From assembly GCA_964631125.1 (NCBI GenBank), contig CAZVYN010000032.1, positions 1 through 39,915 on the forward strand: DNA of 39,915 nucleotides, given 5' to 3'. The first letter of the stretch is position 1, and each line of letters opens with the position of its first letter. Below, piece after piece: positions 26,901 to 37,056 of this stretch. The stretch comes from CAZVYN01 sp964631125. Its GTDB lineage: Bacteria; Eisenbacteria; RBG-16-71-46; CAIMUX01. Under the pieces are notes generated by a model that saw nothing but the letters and a program-made list of their open reading frames with translations, was not told the DNA's origin and did not search any database. The position numbers and the translations under genes were made by a program.

Positions 26901-27306
26901 CTCGACCCGGTTCGTGACGCTGGTGGGTTCGCCGGCGATCATCCATGTCCTGGCTCGGCCCGCCGTTCGCTCCCGCGGCCAGAGAAGCCGCCGCGAACGC
27001 GATGAGCCCTTCGCCCAGGCGCGACGGAATCTTCGAGTCCAGCGCCGCGCTGATCTCCAAGAGCGTCGCCCAGACGTGCTTGCACTCGTTGCCGTGGCGC
27101 GCGAAGGCCGGGCAGGTACAGGTCGCCTCCAAGACCTTCGCCACGCGACGGATCACCACCGTGTAGACCGACGCGCCGCGCACGCGCGCCATCACCTCTT
27201 CGCGTTGGGCAGAGAGCAGACGCACTCGACCCTGGCGCTGGTACGAACTCCCGCGGGAACGCGTCTCGGGACCGAACGAAGCTTGGAAGAGTGTGGCGAA
27301 TGACAT
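23983..27306 (-). CDS. SWIM-zinc-finger SNF2-family helicase
   Basis: The protein has 1107 residues. The ATG at 27306 begins MSFATLF, and an upstream ATG at 27366 has AGGAAGG only within its own coding part, so the start is not certain. A SWIM finger lies at residues 63-77 (C63, C65, C75, H77). The C-terminal half is a two-lobed SNF2 ATPase: [18 protein letters not shown] (Walker A, near 673), DESQAIKN (Walker B box, with Ser where DEAQ/DEAH is common), [32 protein letters not shown], and [42 protein letters not shown]. This layout matches bacterial HepA/RapA-like SWIM-SNF2 proteins, which remodel nucleic-acid-protein complexes. Some are found near defence genes, but nothing here shows that. 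It is convergent with the lipoprotein gene. Confidence 0.92.
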   Translation of the reverse strand: [1107 protein letters not shown]

Positions 27307-27492
27307 GGGTCGGTGCGCAGCGCTGGGCGTACGAGATCCTTCCTGGTTGCGTCCGAGACGGTCCATCACTCGAGCCCGCGCGAGCCGGGCAGACTGGCGA
27401 GTGAAGCACACTGGGGACCGAGTGGGAATGGCGGTCTGCGAGCCGCTAGGTTCTCCCTCGCCGGTTGGGCTCTTTCCCCGGGAGGGACGGCG

Positions 27493-28467
27493 ATGAAAGT
27501 GGAACAGCATTCGGTGCTGGTGACAGGCGCGAGCAGCGGCATCGGGCGGTCCATTGCCGAACGTTTGGCCGGGCTGGGTCACCGGGTCTATGCGACGGCG
27601 CGGCGTGCGGCCGATCTCGAGGCGCTGGCCGCTCTGCCCGGCGTCGAGCCGATCGAACTGGATGTCCGGGATCCCGAGCAGATCGAGCGTGCTCGTAAGC
27701 GAATCGAAGATGACGGTCGCGGACTGTTCGGACTCGTCAACAACGCGGGGCTCGGGGGCCTGGGACCGATCGCGGCCTGGACCGACGAGGAACTCCGCGA
27801 GATCTTCGAGGTCAACGTCTTCGGACCGGTGCGCATGAGCCGCGTGTTCCTGCCGCTGCTCACGGCCGCGCGCGGCCGCATCGTCAACATCGGCTCGCAG
27901 GGCGGCTCGATCGCGATGGGCAATTACGGCCCCTACACGATGACCAAGCACGCTCTGGAAGCGTTCACCATCGCGCTCGACGACGAAGTCGGGCCGCACG
28001 GCGTCCGCGTCAGCATCGTCCAGCCCGGCGGCATCGTGAGTGCGATCGGCGACAACGGGATGGCGGGGACATTATCGCGGCTGCGCAGAGCGCAGCCGCC
28101 GTTCGAACAAGAGGCGCGCTCCTTCCTCGCCGCTTTCGAATCGCCCGGATCCGCCATGTCGCCCTCCGCCGCCCCTCCTGATGCCGAAGCAGCCGCGCGC
28201 CGCGCCGCCGAACCCGAGTCGGCGACCAATCGCAAACCTTCGTCACCCGAGATCGTCGCGGTCGCGGTCCTCGATGCCTTGTTCTCCGCGAATCCACGTC
28301 CCCGCTATCTGGTCGGCACTCGCTGGGAAGGGGAGCGCGTGCTACGAATGCTGGTCGAACGGCTGTTGGATGCGAACGACTGTCCGACGCTGGGCTACCC
28401 GGTCGAGGAATTGATGGAGCGAGTCCGTGCGGCGGCGCAGGCGCGCGCCGGGGCGGCGCGAGCGTGA
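27493..28467 (+). CDS. Short-chain dehydrogenase/reductase (SDR)
   Basis: The protein has 324 residues. The ATG at 27493 follows GGGAGGGA. It has classical SDR features: the NAD(P) motif TGASSGIG near the start, DVRD, NNAG, the catalytic Ser region IVNIGSQGGS and YTMTK with Tyr148 and Lys152. An Arg after the motif-1 strand (ATARRAADL) suggests NADP(H). The C-terminal part is longer than in a basic SDR and includes an Ala/Pro/Glu-rich insert (about 216-252). The substrate is unknown, and the sequence resembles the retinol-dehydrogenase-like group. It is divergent from the SNF2 gene. A 10-bp-arm hairpin lies inside the coding region (28077-28099), and a CCGG-centred palindrome lies 5 bases after the stop. 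Confidence 0.88.
   Translation: MKVEQHSVLVTGASSGIGRSIAERLAGLGHRVYATARRAADLEALAALPGVEPIELDVRDPEQIERARKRIEDDGRGLFGLVNNAGLGGLGPIAAWTDEELREIFEVNVFGPVRMSRVFLPLLTAARGRIVNIGSQGGSIAMGNYGPYTMTKHALEAFTIALDDEVGPHGVRVSIVQPGGIVSAIGDNGMAGTLSRLRRAQPPFEQEARSFLAAFESPGSAMSPSAAPPDAEAAARRAAEPESATNRKPSSPEIVAVAVLDALFSANPRPRYLVGTRWEGERVLRMLVERLLDANDCPTLGYPVEELMERVRAAAQARAGAARA
28077..28099. repeat. Hairpin with 3-base loop inside the SDR gene
   Basis: Arms 28077-28086 and 28090-28099 are exact reverse complements around AGA. They encode the stretch around RLRRAQPP. Confidence 0.75.
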
Positions 28468-28471
28468 ACAG

Positions 28472-28495
28472 CGAACTGGGTCCGGACCCAGTTCG
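28472..28495. repeat. CCGG-centred palindrome, copy 1
   Basis: This is a 24-base perfect palindrome with core AACTGGGTCCGGACCCAGTT at 28474-28493. It starts 5 bases after the SDR stop and lies 64 bases before the M13 peptidase start. The same 20-base core is at 30667-30686 and 39762-39781. It could act as a terminator, but the exact repeat elsewhere suggests a repeat family. Confidence 0.92.
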
Positions 28496-28558
28496 AGGCG
28501 GACTCGTTGCGACTCGCCGTCGGCGGCGCATCGGGCAAGAAGTGAAACGAGGGTGACG

Positions 28559-30619
28559 ATGGTGGCCGCAATCCCGAGGCGATGGCGCCTCTTGTTCACG
28601 ACACTCCTCCTCTGTTCGTCGCAATCGGCGATGGGCGAGTCGCAGACACCGGCGCTGCCCGCCGAACTCGATCCCTTGGTCCGCAACCTGGATCCGAGTG
28701 TCCGGCCGGGCGACGACTTCTTCCGTCACGCGAACGGGCGATGGCTGAGCGGCAATCCGATTCCCGCGAGCGAGCACAGTTGGGGGATCGGGCGCCTCGT
28801 CGTCGATCAAGTTCGCCGGCAACTCCGGGAGATCTGCGAAGAGAGCGCGGCCGCCAACGCTCCGAAGGGAAGCAGCGAACAACGGGTCGGCGACTTCTGG
28901 GTCTCCGGGATGGACTCACTCCGGATCGAACGCCTCGGCGCCGAGCCGCTCCGCGAGGAACTCGAGCGGATCGAGGCGATCGAGAATCGTGACCAACTGC
29001 GGCGCGAGATCGCGACGCTCCACACGATCGGTGTGAGCGCGCTCCACTCGCTGTTCATCGGTCAAGACGACAAGGACAGCGACTCCTACGTCGTCTTCCT
29101 CTGGCAGGGAGGGCTTGGTCTCGACGATCGGGACTACTACTTCCTGCAAGACTCGACGACGACCCGCATCCGCGAGGAGTACCCGAAGCACATAGCGGCC
29201 ATGATGACGCTCCTGGGTCAAGACGAGGAACGCGCGAAGCGCTCGGCCCGTTCGGTGCTCGCGATCGAGACGGCGCTCGCGCAGGCGTCGAGGTCGCTCG
29301 AAGAGCAGCGCGACCCGTACGCGAACTACAACAAGCGCTCGCTCCGCCAACTCGACGAACTCACTCCCGCCATCGCCTGGTCGGATCAGTTCGGGACCAT
29401 GGGCATCCCCGCGCCCGACTCCGTGGTCGTCGGGCAGCCGGAGTTCTTCGCGACCGCCGACTCGCTCCTCACGCACGCCACCCTCGACCAGTGGAAGGAC
29501 TACCTGCGCTGGGGGCTCGTCAACACGTTCGCCCAGAGGCTCAGCCGCCCCTTCGAAGAGCAAGACTTCCGATTCTACGGGCAGCTTCTCCAGGGCCGGA
29601 CCGTCCCGCGCCCGCGCTGGAAGAGGGTGCTCGATGCGGAGGAAGACGCCATCGGCGAGTTGATGGGTCAGGTCTGGGTGAAGCGCCATTGCTCGCCGGC
29701 CATGAAGGCGCGCTACGAACGATTGGTCGATGACTTTTTCGCCACCTACGCCGAACGCATCCAGCGCCTCGACTGGATGACCGAGCCGACGAAGGAGAAG
29801 GCGCTCGCGAAACTCGCCCGCGTGAACAAGAAGGTGGCGTATCCCGATCAGTGGAAGGACTTCTCCGAGCTCCAGATCGACCGAAGCTCATACGCCGCGA
29901 ACCAGATGCGCGTGAACGAATGGTGGTTCCGCTACGAGGCCGCGAAGTTGGGCCAGCCGGTCGATCGCGACGAGTGGCACATGACGCCGCAGACCTACAA
30001 CGCCTACTACAGCGGCTCGAACGTCGAGATCGTCCTTCCGGCCGGCGTCTTCTTGGCGCCCGGCGTCGCTGATTCGCTCATGGACGACGCCATCGTCTAC
30101 GCCAATGCCGGCGCGGCAACGATCGGACACGAGATCACCCACGGCTTCGACGACAATGGCCGCCAGTACGACGCCTTCGGCAACCTACGCCCCTGGTGGA
30201 CCGACGCCGACTCGGTCCAGTTCACCGCGCGCGCCCAAACACTCATCGACCAATACGACGCCTACGTGGTCGGCGACCGTCACGTCCGCGGCGAAGCGAC
30301 CCTCGGCGAGAACATCTCCGACCTAGGCGGCCTCGTCATCGGCTACGAGGCCTTCAAGAAGACCGAGCAATGGAAGAAAGGCGAGAAACTCAACGGCCTC
30401 ACCCCCGACCAACGCTTCTTCCTCGGCTACGCCTTCGCCTGGATGGGCCAACAACGCCCCGAATATCTCGACCAAATGATCATGTCCGACGTCCATGCGC
30501 CAGCGTTCCTGCGCGTGAACGGCCCCGTCTCCAATGTTGATGCGTTCTATGATGCGTTCGATGTGAAGCCGGGGGATGCGATGTATCGGGCGCCGGGGGA
30601 GCGGGTGAGGATCTGGTGA
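28559..30619 (+). CDS. pepO: M13 family (neprilysin-like) zinc metallopeptidase
   Basis: The protein has 686 residues, full length for the family. The ATG at 28559 follows GAGGGTG and starts a signal peptide (RRWRLLFTTLLLCSSQSAMG). The N-terminal domain begins with the M13 pattern DPSVRPGDDFFRHANGRWL. The catalytic domain has NAYYSGSNVEIVLPAGVF, the zinc motif HEITH (524-528, followed by GFDDNGRQYDAFGNL), GENISDLGG with third ligand Glu584 and Asp588, RVNGPVSNVDAFYDAFDVKPGD and the classic C-terminus ending in Trp. It is likely an exported peptidase cleaving short peptides. The symbol is by family only. The gene is downstream of the SDR gene on the same strand (91 bases) and convergent with dnaE2. 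Confidence 0.94.
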   Translation: MVAAIPRRWRLLFTTLLLCSSQSAMGESQTPALPAELDPLVRNLDPSVRPGDDFFRHANGRWLSGNPIPASEHSWGIGRLVVDQVRRQLREICEESAAANAPKGSSEQRVGDFWVSGMDSLRIERLGAEPLREELERIEAIENRDQLRREIATLHTIGVSALHSLFIGQDDKDSDSYVVFLWQGGLGLDDRDYYFLQDSTTTRIREEYPKHIAAMMTLLGQDEERAKRSARSVLAIETALAQASRSLEEQRDPYANYNKRSLRQLDELTPAIAWSDQFGTMGIPAPDSVVVGQPEFFATADSLLTHATLDQWKDYLRWGLVNTFAQRLSRPFEEQDFRFYGQLLQGRTVPRPRWKRVLDAEEDAIGELMGQVWVKRHCSPAMKARYERLVDDFFATYAERIQRLDWMTEPTKEKALAKLARVNKKVAYPDQWKDFSELQIDRSSYAANQMRVNEWWFRYEAAKLGQPVDRDEWHMTPQTYNAYYSGSNVEIVLPAGVFLAPGVADSLMDDAIVYANAGAATIGHEITHGFDDNGRQYDAFGNLRPWWTDADSVQFTARAQTLIDQYDAYVVGDRHVRGEATLGENISDLGGLVIGYEAFKKTEQWKKGEKLNGLTPDQRFFLGYAFAWMGQQRPEYLDQMIMSDVHAPAFLRVNGPVSNVDAFYDAFDVKPGDAMYRAPGERVRIW

Positions 30620-30622
30620 TGT

Positions 30623-30649
30623 AGACGCGAGTGCGTAGCACTCGTGTCT
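30623..30649 (+). terminator. Terminator-like hairpin after the M13 peptidase gene
   Basis: Arms 30623-30634 and 30638-30649 pair over 12 positions with one G-T wobble, around the 3-base loop GTA, just after the stop at 30619. There is no strong T-tract. The role is inferred from position. Confidence 0.6.
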
Positions 30650-30666
30650 CTTGTGAATCCGTGCAC

Positions 30667-30686
30667 AACTGGGTCCGGACCCAGTT
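30667..30686. repeat. CCGG-centred palindrome, copy 2
   Basis: The 20-base perfect palindrome AACTGGGTCCGGACCCAGTT lies between the convergent M13 and dnaE2 genes, 6 bases from the dnaE2 stop. Left of it is GTGCAC and right of it CACATTTCA, partly like the ends of the 50-base palindrome at 19406-19455. Confidence 0.92.
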
Positions 30687-30692
30687 CACATT

Positions 30693-33899
<3,207 letters not shown>

Positions 33900-33933
33900 G
33901 ACGTGAGGACCTTCTTGGCGAGACCGGGAGATA

Positions 33934-33957
33934 CCGAACAATAGTGCGTCTGTTCGG
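33934..33957 (-). promoter_or_regulatory. Candidate SOS/LexA operator upstream of dnaE2
   Basis: A perfect inverted repeat CCGAACA-N10-TGTTCGG lies 35-58 bases upstream of the dnaE2 ATG. Within it, CGAAC-AATA-GTGCG is one base from the GAAC-N4-GTTC LexA box of Gram-positive type. Read on the bottom strand, its right half resembles a motif upstream of imuA (36509-36523). dnaE2 and imuAB are SOS-induced in most bacteria that have them. The LexA box of this lineage is unknown, so this is inference. Confidence 0.45.
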
Positions 33958-33968
33958 GGTTTCATGGT

Positions 33969-33999
33969 CGTGGGTAAAAATGCCGCCTTTTTACCCACG
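33969..33999. terminator. Hairpin between imuB and dnaE2
   Basis: Perfect 12-bp arms (33969-33980 and 33988-33999; CGTGGGTAAAAA and its complement) surround a 7-base loop. A-rich and T-rich sequence lies next to the loop, not after the stem, so it is not a standard intrinsic terminator. It sits 26 bases after the imuB stop and may end the imuAB message or moderate dnaE2 expression. Confidence 0.5.
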
Positions 34000-34025
34000 G
34001 GGATGAATGAGCATGGTGATTCCGC

Positions 34026-35732
34026 CTACTCCACTTCCCCCTGCTGCATCCACCGCTTCCGCTCGCGGTCGTAGAAGATCCAGAGCCAACGGCCGCGCGC
34101 GGTGCGGACGAAGTGGTACTCGCGGTGGACCGAGCGTCGCCACCATCCGCCGGCCAGGATGTACGGGCCGATCGTCTCTTCGACCGGGCCGTCGGCCAGA
34201 CCGGCGATGAGCCAACCATCCGGTTCATGGCGGGAACGCGTCGCCACCGCGCGGGGACGAGCGAAGATGCGGCGCACGAGGGGCGGAAGGAGCACGCGAC
34301 GCGGCGTCGGCGTCTCGAAGCGCACCATCGGCCGCCATTCGAAACGCGCCTCGGGCAGATGCGCATCGCGCAGGACCACGCATTCGACGGCGTGATCGCC
34401 CAACTCGGCGCGCAACGCCGCCAGCGTGCGATGCGCCGCCGCCGGATCGCGCGCGCGACGCTCGGCCAGGAGTTCGAGCTGTTCGACACTGGAGTCGATC
34501 GCCTCGGCTTCCAGACCGATCTCGATCACGCCCGCCTGCAGCGAGAGCGATTCGATGCGCAATCGCACCAGACCACAGAGGAGCGCGAGGTCACGCGTCG
34601 GCTCGGCGGGGGCGAGGCGTTCATGGCGAGCCGCGCTCACGTTCGCGGTCGCGTTCGCGCTCACCCCGCGCGTCTCCTCGAAGAGCAGCGTCAGCGTGAG
34701 CGCCGCGATCGACCGGCCCCGCGCCGCCGCGCGCGCCAAGAGCGGCCCGAGCAGATCCTCGACCCCCACGAGCAGCCGCGCCGCGTCGGTCTCGGCGTGA
34801 TCCAACACGATGCGCCGTGCGAGCGGCTCTTCGACGCGCTCCGGTTGCAGACGCGGCGTCCTCTCCCCGCGCGCGAGACGATGGAAGTCGATCACCTCAC
34901 GCGGAAATCGCCGCTGGATCTCCTCGGGCGGCAGATCACAGAGCCCGCCCACCGTCAGGATGGCGAGGCGAGCCAGGAGATCGCGCACCTGCGCGGGCAG
35001 ATGGAGACGATCGAGCGGAACGCCGCGTACGGCGGCGACCTCCTGCGCGGGATCGGCGAAGGTGAGCACTCCGGGCGGACCGATGCGCGCGGCGGCATAG
35101 GTCCCGAAGCGGGAGAAGCCGACGGCGACGCGCGCGAGATAGCCGGCGCGCGTCAGTTCGCCGTGCACCAGGAGCGCCCATTCGTCGAGCGACTGGTGCA
35201 GGAGCGAGAGTCCGTCGGCGCCGAGCCAGAACGCACCCGGCTCTCGACGCGACGGTTCGACGTCGGGCGTGGCGAAGCGGAGTAACGTCGCCACAATGTC
35301 GATCTCGCGCGCGATCTCCGGCCCGTCGATCACATCGGCGCGCAGTTCACGGGCCAGGGAAAGGCCGGCCGCATAGCGCATCCCCGGGAGGATGCCGTGA
35401 TCGCGCGCCGCTTCGTTGACCCAGAGAAGCGAGCCGTTGGGCGTGTCGCGGTCGACCACGGCCGCTGGATGTCCGCTCCAGTCGGGATGCCGTCGCAGCA
35501 CGATCTGCAGTGGAAACGCGGGGAGGTCGACACAGCCGATGAGGCTGCGGTCGGCGCCGCCTGCGCCGCCGCCTGCGCCGCCGCCTGCGCCGCCGCCTGC
35601 GCCGCCGNNNNNNNNNNNNNNNNNNNNNNNNNNNNNNNNNNNNNNNNNNNNNNNNNNNNNNNNNNNNNNNNNNNNNNNNNNNNNNNNNNNNNNNNNNNNN
35701 NNNNNNNCGCCGTCAACGTCAACACAGTCCAT
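34026..35732 (-). CDS. imuB: ImuB, Y-family polymerase-like protein (interrupted by assembly gap)
   Basis: The frame starts at ATG 35732, overlapping the imuA stop by 14 bases, and reads MDCVDVDG before the 100-N gap. After the gap it reads repeated GGAG units, then the ImuB start region CVDLPAFPLQIVLRRHPDWSGHPAAVVD. The Y-family catalytic carboxylates are absent, as in ImuB. Other marks are LLRFATPDVEPSRREPGAFWLGADGL, TVGGLCDLPPEEIQRRFP and the C-terminal DUF6504-type end YHFVRTARGRWLWIFYDRERKRWMQQG. ImuB is the scaffold linking ImuA, DnaE2 and the sliding clamp. Because the gap is a placeholder, the true length is unknown, but a five-base overlap of the flanks would keep the frame. A Gly-rich N-terminal extension is not usual in the family. 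Confidence 0.9.
   Translation of the reverse strand: MDCVDVDGXXXXXXXXXXXXXXXXXXXXXXXXXXXXXXXXXXGGAGGGAGGGAGGGAGGADRSLIGCVDLPAFPLQIVLRRHPDWSGHPAAVVDRDTPNGSLLWVNEAARDHGILPGMRYAAGLSLARELRADVIDGPEIAREIDIVATLLRFATPDVEPSRREPGAFWLGADGLSLLHQSLDEWALLVHGELTRAGYLARVAVGFSRFGTYAAARIGPPGVLTFADPAQEVAAVRGVPLDRLHLPAQVRDLLARLAILTVGGLCDLPPEEIQRRFPREVIDFHRLARGERTPRLQPERVEEPLARRIVLDHAETDAARLLVGVEDLLGPLLARAAARGRSIAALTLTLLFEETRGVSANATANVSAARHERLAPAEPTRDLALLCGLVRLRIESLSLQAGVIEIGLEAEAIDSSVEQLELLAERRARDPAAAHRTLAALRAELGDHAVECVVLRDAHLPEARFEWRPMVRFETPTPRRVLLPPLVRRIFARPRAVATRSRHEPDGWLIAGLADGPVEETIGPYILAGGWWRRSVHREYHFVRTARGRWLWIFYDRERKRWMQQGEVE
35560..35607. repeat. 12-base tandem repeat at the edge of the second gap
   Basis: Repeats of the unit GCCGCCTGCGCC (about four copies in 35560-35607) encode Gly-Gly-Ala-Gly in imuB on the minus strand and stop at the N gap. 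The repeat is the likely cause of the assembly break, and copy number may vary between cells. Confidence 0.85.
35608..35707. other. Assembly gap (100 N placeholder) inside imuB
   Basis: There are exactly 100 Ns, so the real length is not known. The left flank is the 12-base Gly/Ala-coding repeat, and the right flank begins CGCCG, as the repeat ends. Joining on those five bases gives a continuous imuB frame. Confidence 0.95.
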
Positions 35733-36399
35733 CGGGGCCGCGGCAGATCTCGGTGTGGCTCCAACCGGGTCCCTGACGCTTGTCCTTCAGGACGTGCAGC
35801 CGCCAGGTGAAACGATCGAAGCCGGTCCGCTCGAGGGTTCCTTCACCGCGCAACGACACGAGCGAGCCGAGAGACGGCGCGTCGACGCCTTTGCGCGTGA
35901 GACAGAGCAACGTCGCGTGATGCCGATGGACCAGCCCGGCCAGGCGCGTCTGACTCGGAGGCGGCAGCGGCGCGGGCGGTGCTGCGCCGAAGTCGAGGAC
36001 GACGAGCCCGAACGCGCCCGAACGCAACAGGCGATCGGCCGCGCGCAGAGAGATCGCGACGCTCTCCGCGCGCACGACGGCAAGTGTCGCGAGATCGACG
36101 CCGCACTCCGCGAGATCGGGCGGGAAGAAACAGGAGCCGTCGGCCGTGATCCAGGCGGTCGGTTCTCCGCGGAGTTGCGCCTGCACCAACAAGACCGCAG
36201 CGGCATTGAGCCCCGCGCTGGCGCCGACCGGGGGACTCGACAACTCGACGATCCTCCCCGCCAGCCGCTCGAGACTCCAGGCGCGCTCCGTCGTCGACTC
36301 GCGCCGTTCGCGCGGCAGCGGCGTGACCGAAGGGGGGATGCGCGCCGGATCGCGCACGGGGATACCGGGCCAGGGGACAGTGAGACGAAGCGGTGTCAT
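35719..36399 (-). CDS. imuA: ImuA, RecA-like SOS mutagenesis protein
   Basis: The protein has 226 residues. The ATG at 36399 has GAGGG about 9 bases upstream. The sequence resembles the SulA/RecA-like ImuA family: RLAGRIVELSSPPVGASAGLNAAAVLLVQAQLRGEPTAWITADGSCFFPPDLAECGVDLATLAVVRAESVAISLRAADRLLRSGAFGLVVLDFG. That is the RecA-like order of helix, Walker-B-like strand and loop, without a proper Walker A. It ends GPDGLC and overlaps the imuB start by 14 bases, so imuA and imuB are coupled. ImuA acts with ImuB and DnaE2 in damage-induced mutagenesis. Identification rests on sequence pattern plus position directly upstream of imuB. Confidence 0.88.
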   Translation of the reverse strand: MTPLRLTVPWPGIPVRDPARIPPSVTPLPRERRESTTERAWSLERLAGRIVELSSPPVGASAGLNAAAVLLVQAQLRGEPTAWITADGSCFFPPDLAECGVDLATLAVVRAESVAISLRAADRLLRSGAFGLVVLDFGAAPPAPLPPPSQTRLAGLVHRHHATLLCLTRKGVDAPSLGSLVSLRGEGTLERTGFDRFTWRLHVLKDKRQGPGWSHTEICRGPDGLC

Positions 36400-36508
36400 G
36401 CGACGAGACCCTCGCGCCCATCAGCTCAGGCGCCCTTCGTGTCGGTGCCGGTTTCCGCAGCGGGGATCCGTCCCGTGACTTTTCTCTGCTTCCTTGGAGC
36501 CCGTCTAC

Positions 36509-36523
36509 CATACAATCGTTCGG
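36509..36523 (-). promoter_or_regulatory. Candidate SOS operator upstream of imuA
   Basis: CATACAATCGTTCGG reads on the top strand about 110 bases before the imuA start. It shares AC-N-AT-N-GTTCGG with the bottom strand of the candidate site upstream of dnaE2. It also lies 126 bases before the GTG gene on the other strand. As a GAAC-N4-GTTC box it has two mismatches, so the call is weak and rests on the match between the two sites. Confidence 0.35.
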
Positions 36524-36600
36524 CATGCGAAGGCAAGGGCTGAAGTCGCATCGCGCGAGGCGTAGGGTGGCCGCGCTCGCGATCCATCCAGACCGGAGAG

Positions 36601-36636
36601 AGCCAGAAGAGCCAGAAGAGCCAGAAGAGCCAGTAG
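36601..36636 (+). repeat. 9-base tandem repeat upstream of the small membrane protein gene
   Basis: There are three exact copies of AGCCAGAAG (36601-36627) and a fourth with one change (36628-36636). They end at the AGAGGAGG ribosome-binding site of the GTG start at 36649. Copy number change would alter the distance between promoter and start. Confidence 0.85.
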
Positions 36637-36648
36637 AGGAGGACCGCC

Positions 36649-37056
36649 GTGGGACGCAGCTTGTTGGCCTGTCTCGCCGGGCTCGTGCTCGGCTCGGTCG
36701 TGATCGGCGTGGTCGAGTTCGTGGGACACCAGATCTACCCGCCTCCCGCCGGGATCGATCCGAGGGACCCCGAATCGATCCGACGCGCAATGGAGACGAT
36801 CTCGATGGGCGCACTGCTAGTGGTGCTCGTGGCCTGGGCGATCGGATCGGTGGTGGGAGGCCTCGTGGCGGCTCGCCTCGCCCCACGTCAGCCGATGCGT
36901 TGCGCGCTGATCGTCGGCGCGATGCTGCTGCTGGCCGGGATCGCCAACCTGATCATGCTGCCGCACCCGCTCTGGTTCTCGATCGTCGCGGTGCTGCTCT
37001 TCTTGCCGGCCGCGTGGCTCGGGGGACGTCTGGCCCGAGCGAAGGGGGGCGTATGA
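36649..37056 (+). CDS. Small four-helix membrane protein of unknown function
   Basis: The protein has 135 residues. The start is GTG at 36649, supported by AGAGGAGG (36635-36642). Four hydrophobic segments are visible: LLACLAGLVLGSVVIGVVEFVG (about 4-25), ALLVVLVAWAIGSVVGGLVAA (about 55-75), CALIVGAMLLLAGIANLIML (about 84-103) and WFSIVAVLLFLPAAWLGG (about 108-126). A hydrophilic loop (PPPAGIDPRDPESIRRAMETI) lies after the first. No family is recognised with confidence. The stop overlaps the next start by four bases (ATGA), so it is translated with the acetyltransferase gene. A 9-base tandem repeat precedes its ribosome-binding site. Confidence 0.75.
   Translation: MGRSLLACLAGLVLGSVVIGVVEFVGHQIYPPPAGIDPRDPESIRRAMETISMGALLVVLVAWAIGSVVGGLVAARLAPRQPMRCALIVGAMLLLAGIANLIMLPHPLWFSIVAVLLFLPAAWLGGRLARAKGGV

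Noticed and set aside
27306..27366. Upstream ATG (27366) for the SNF2 gene
   Set aside because: It adds 20 residues of no family likeness. Kept only as a possible alternative.
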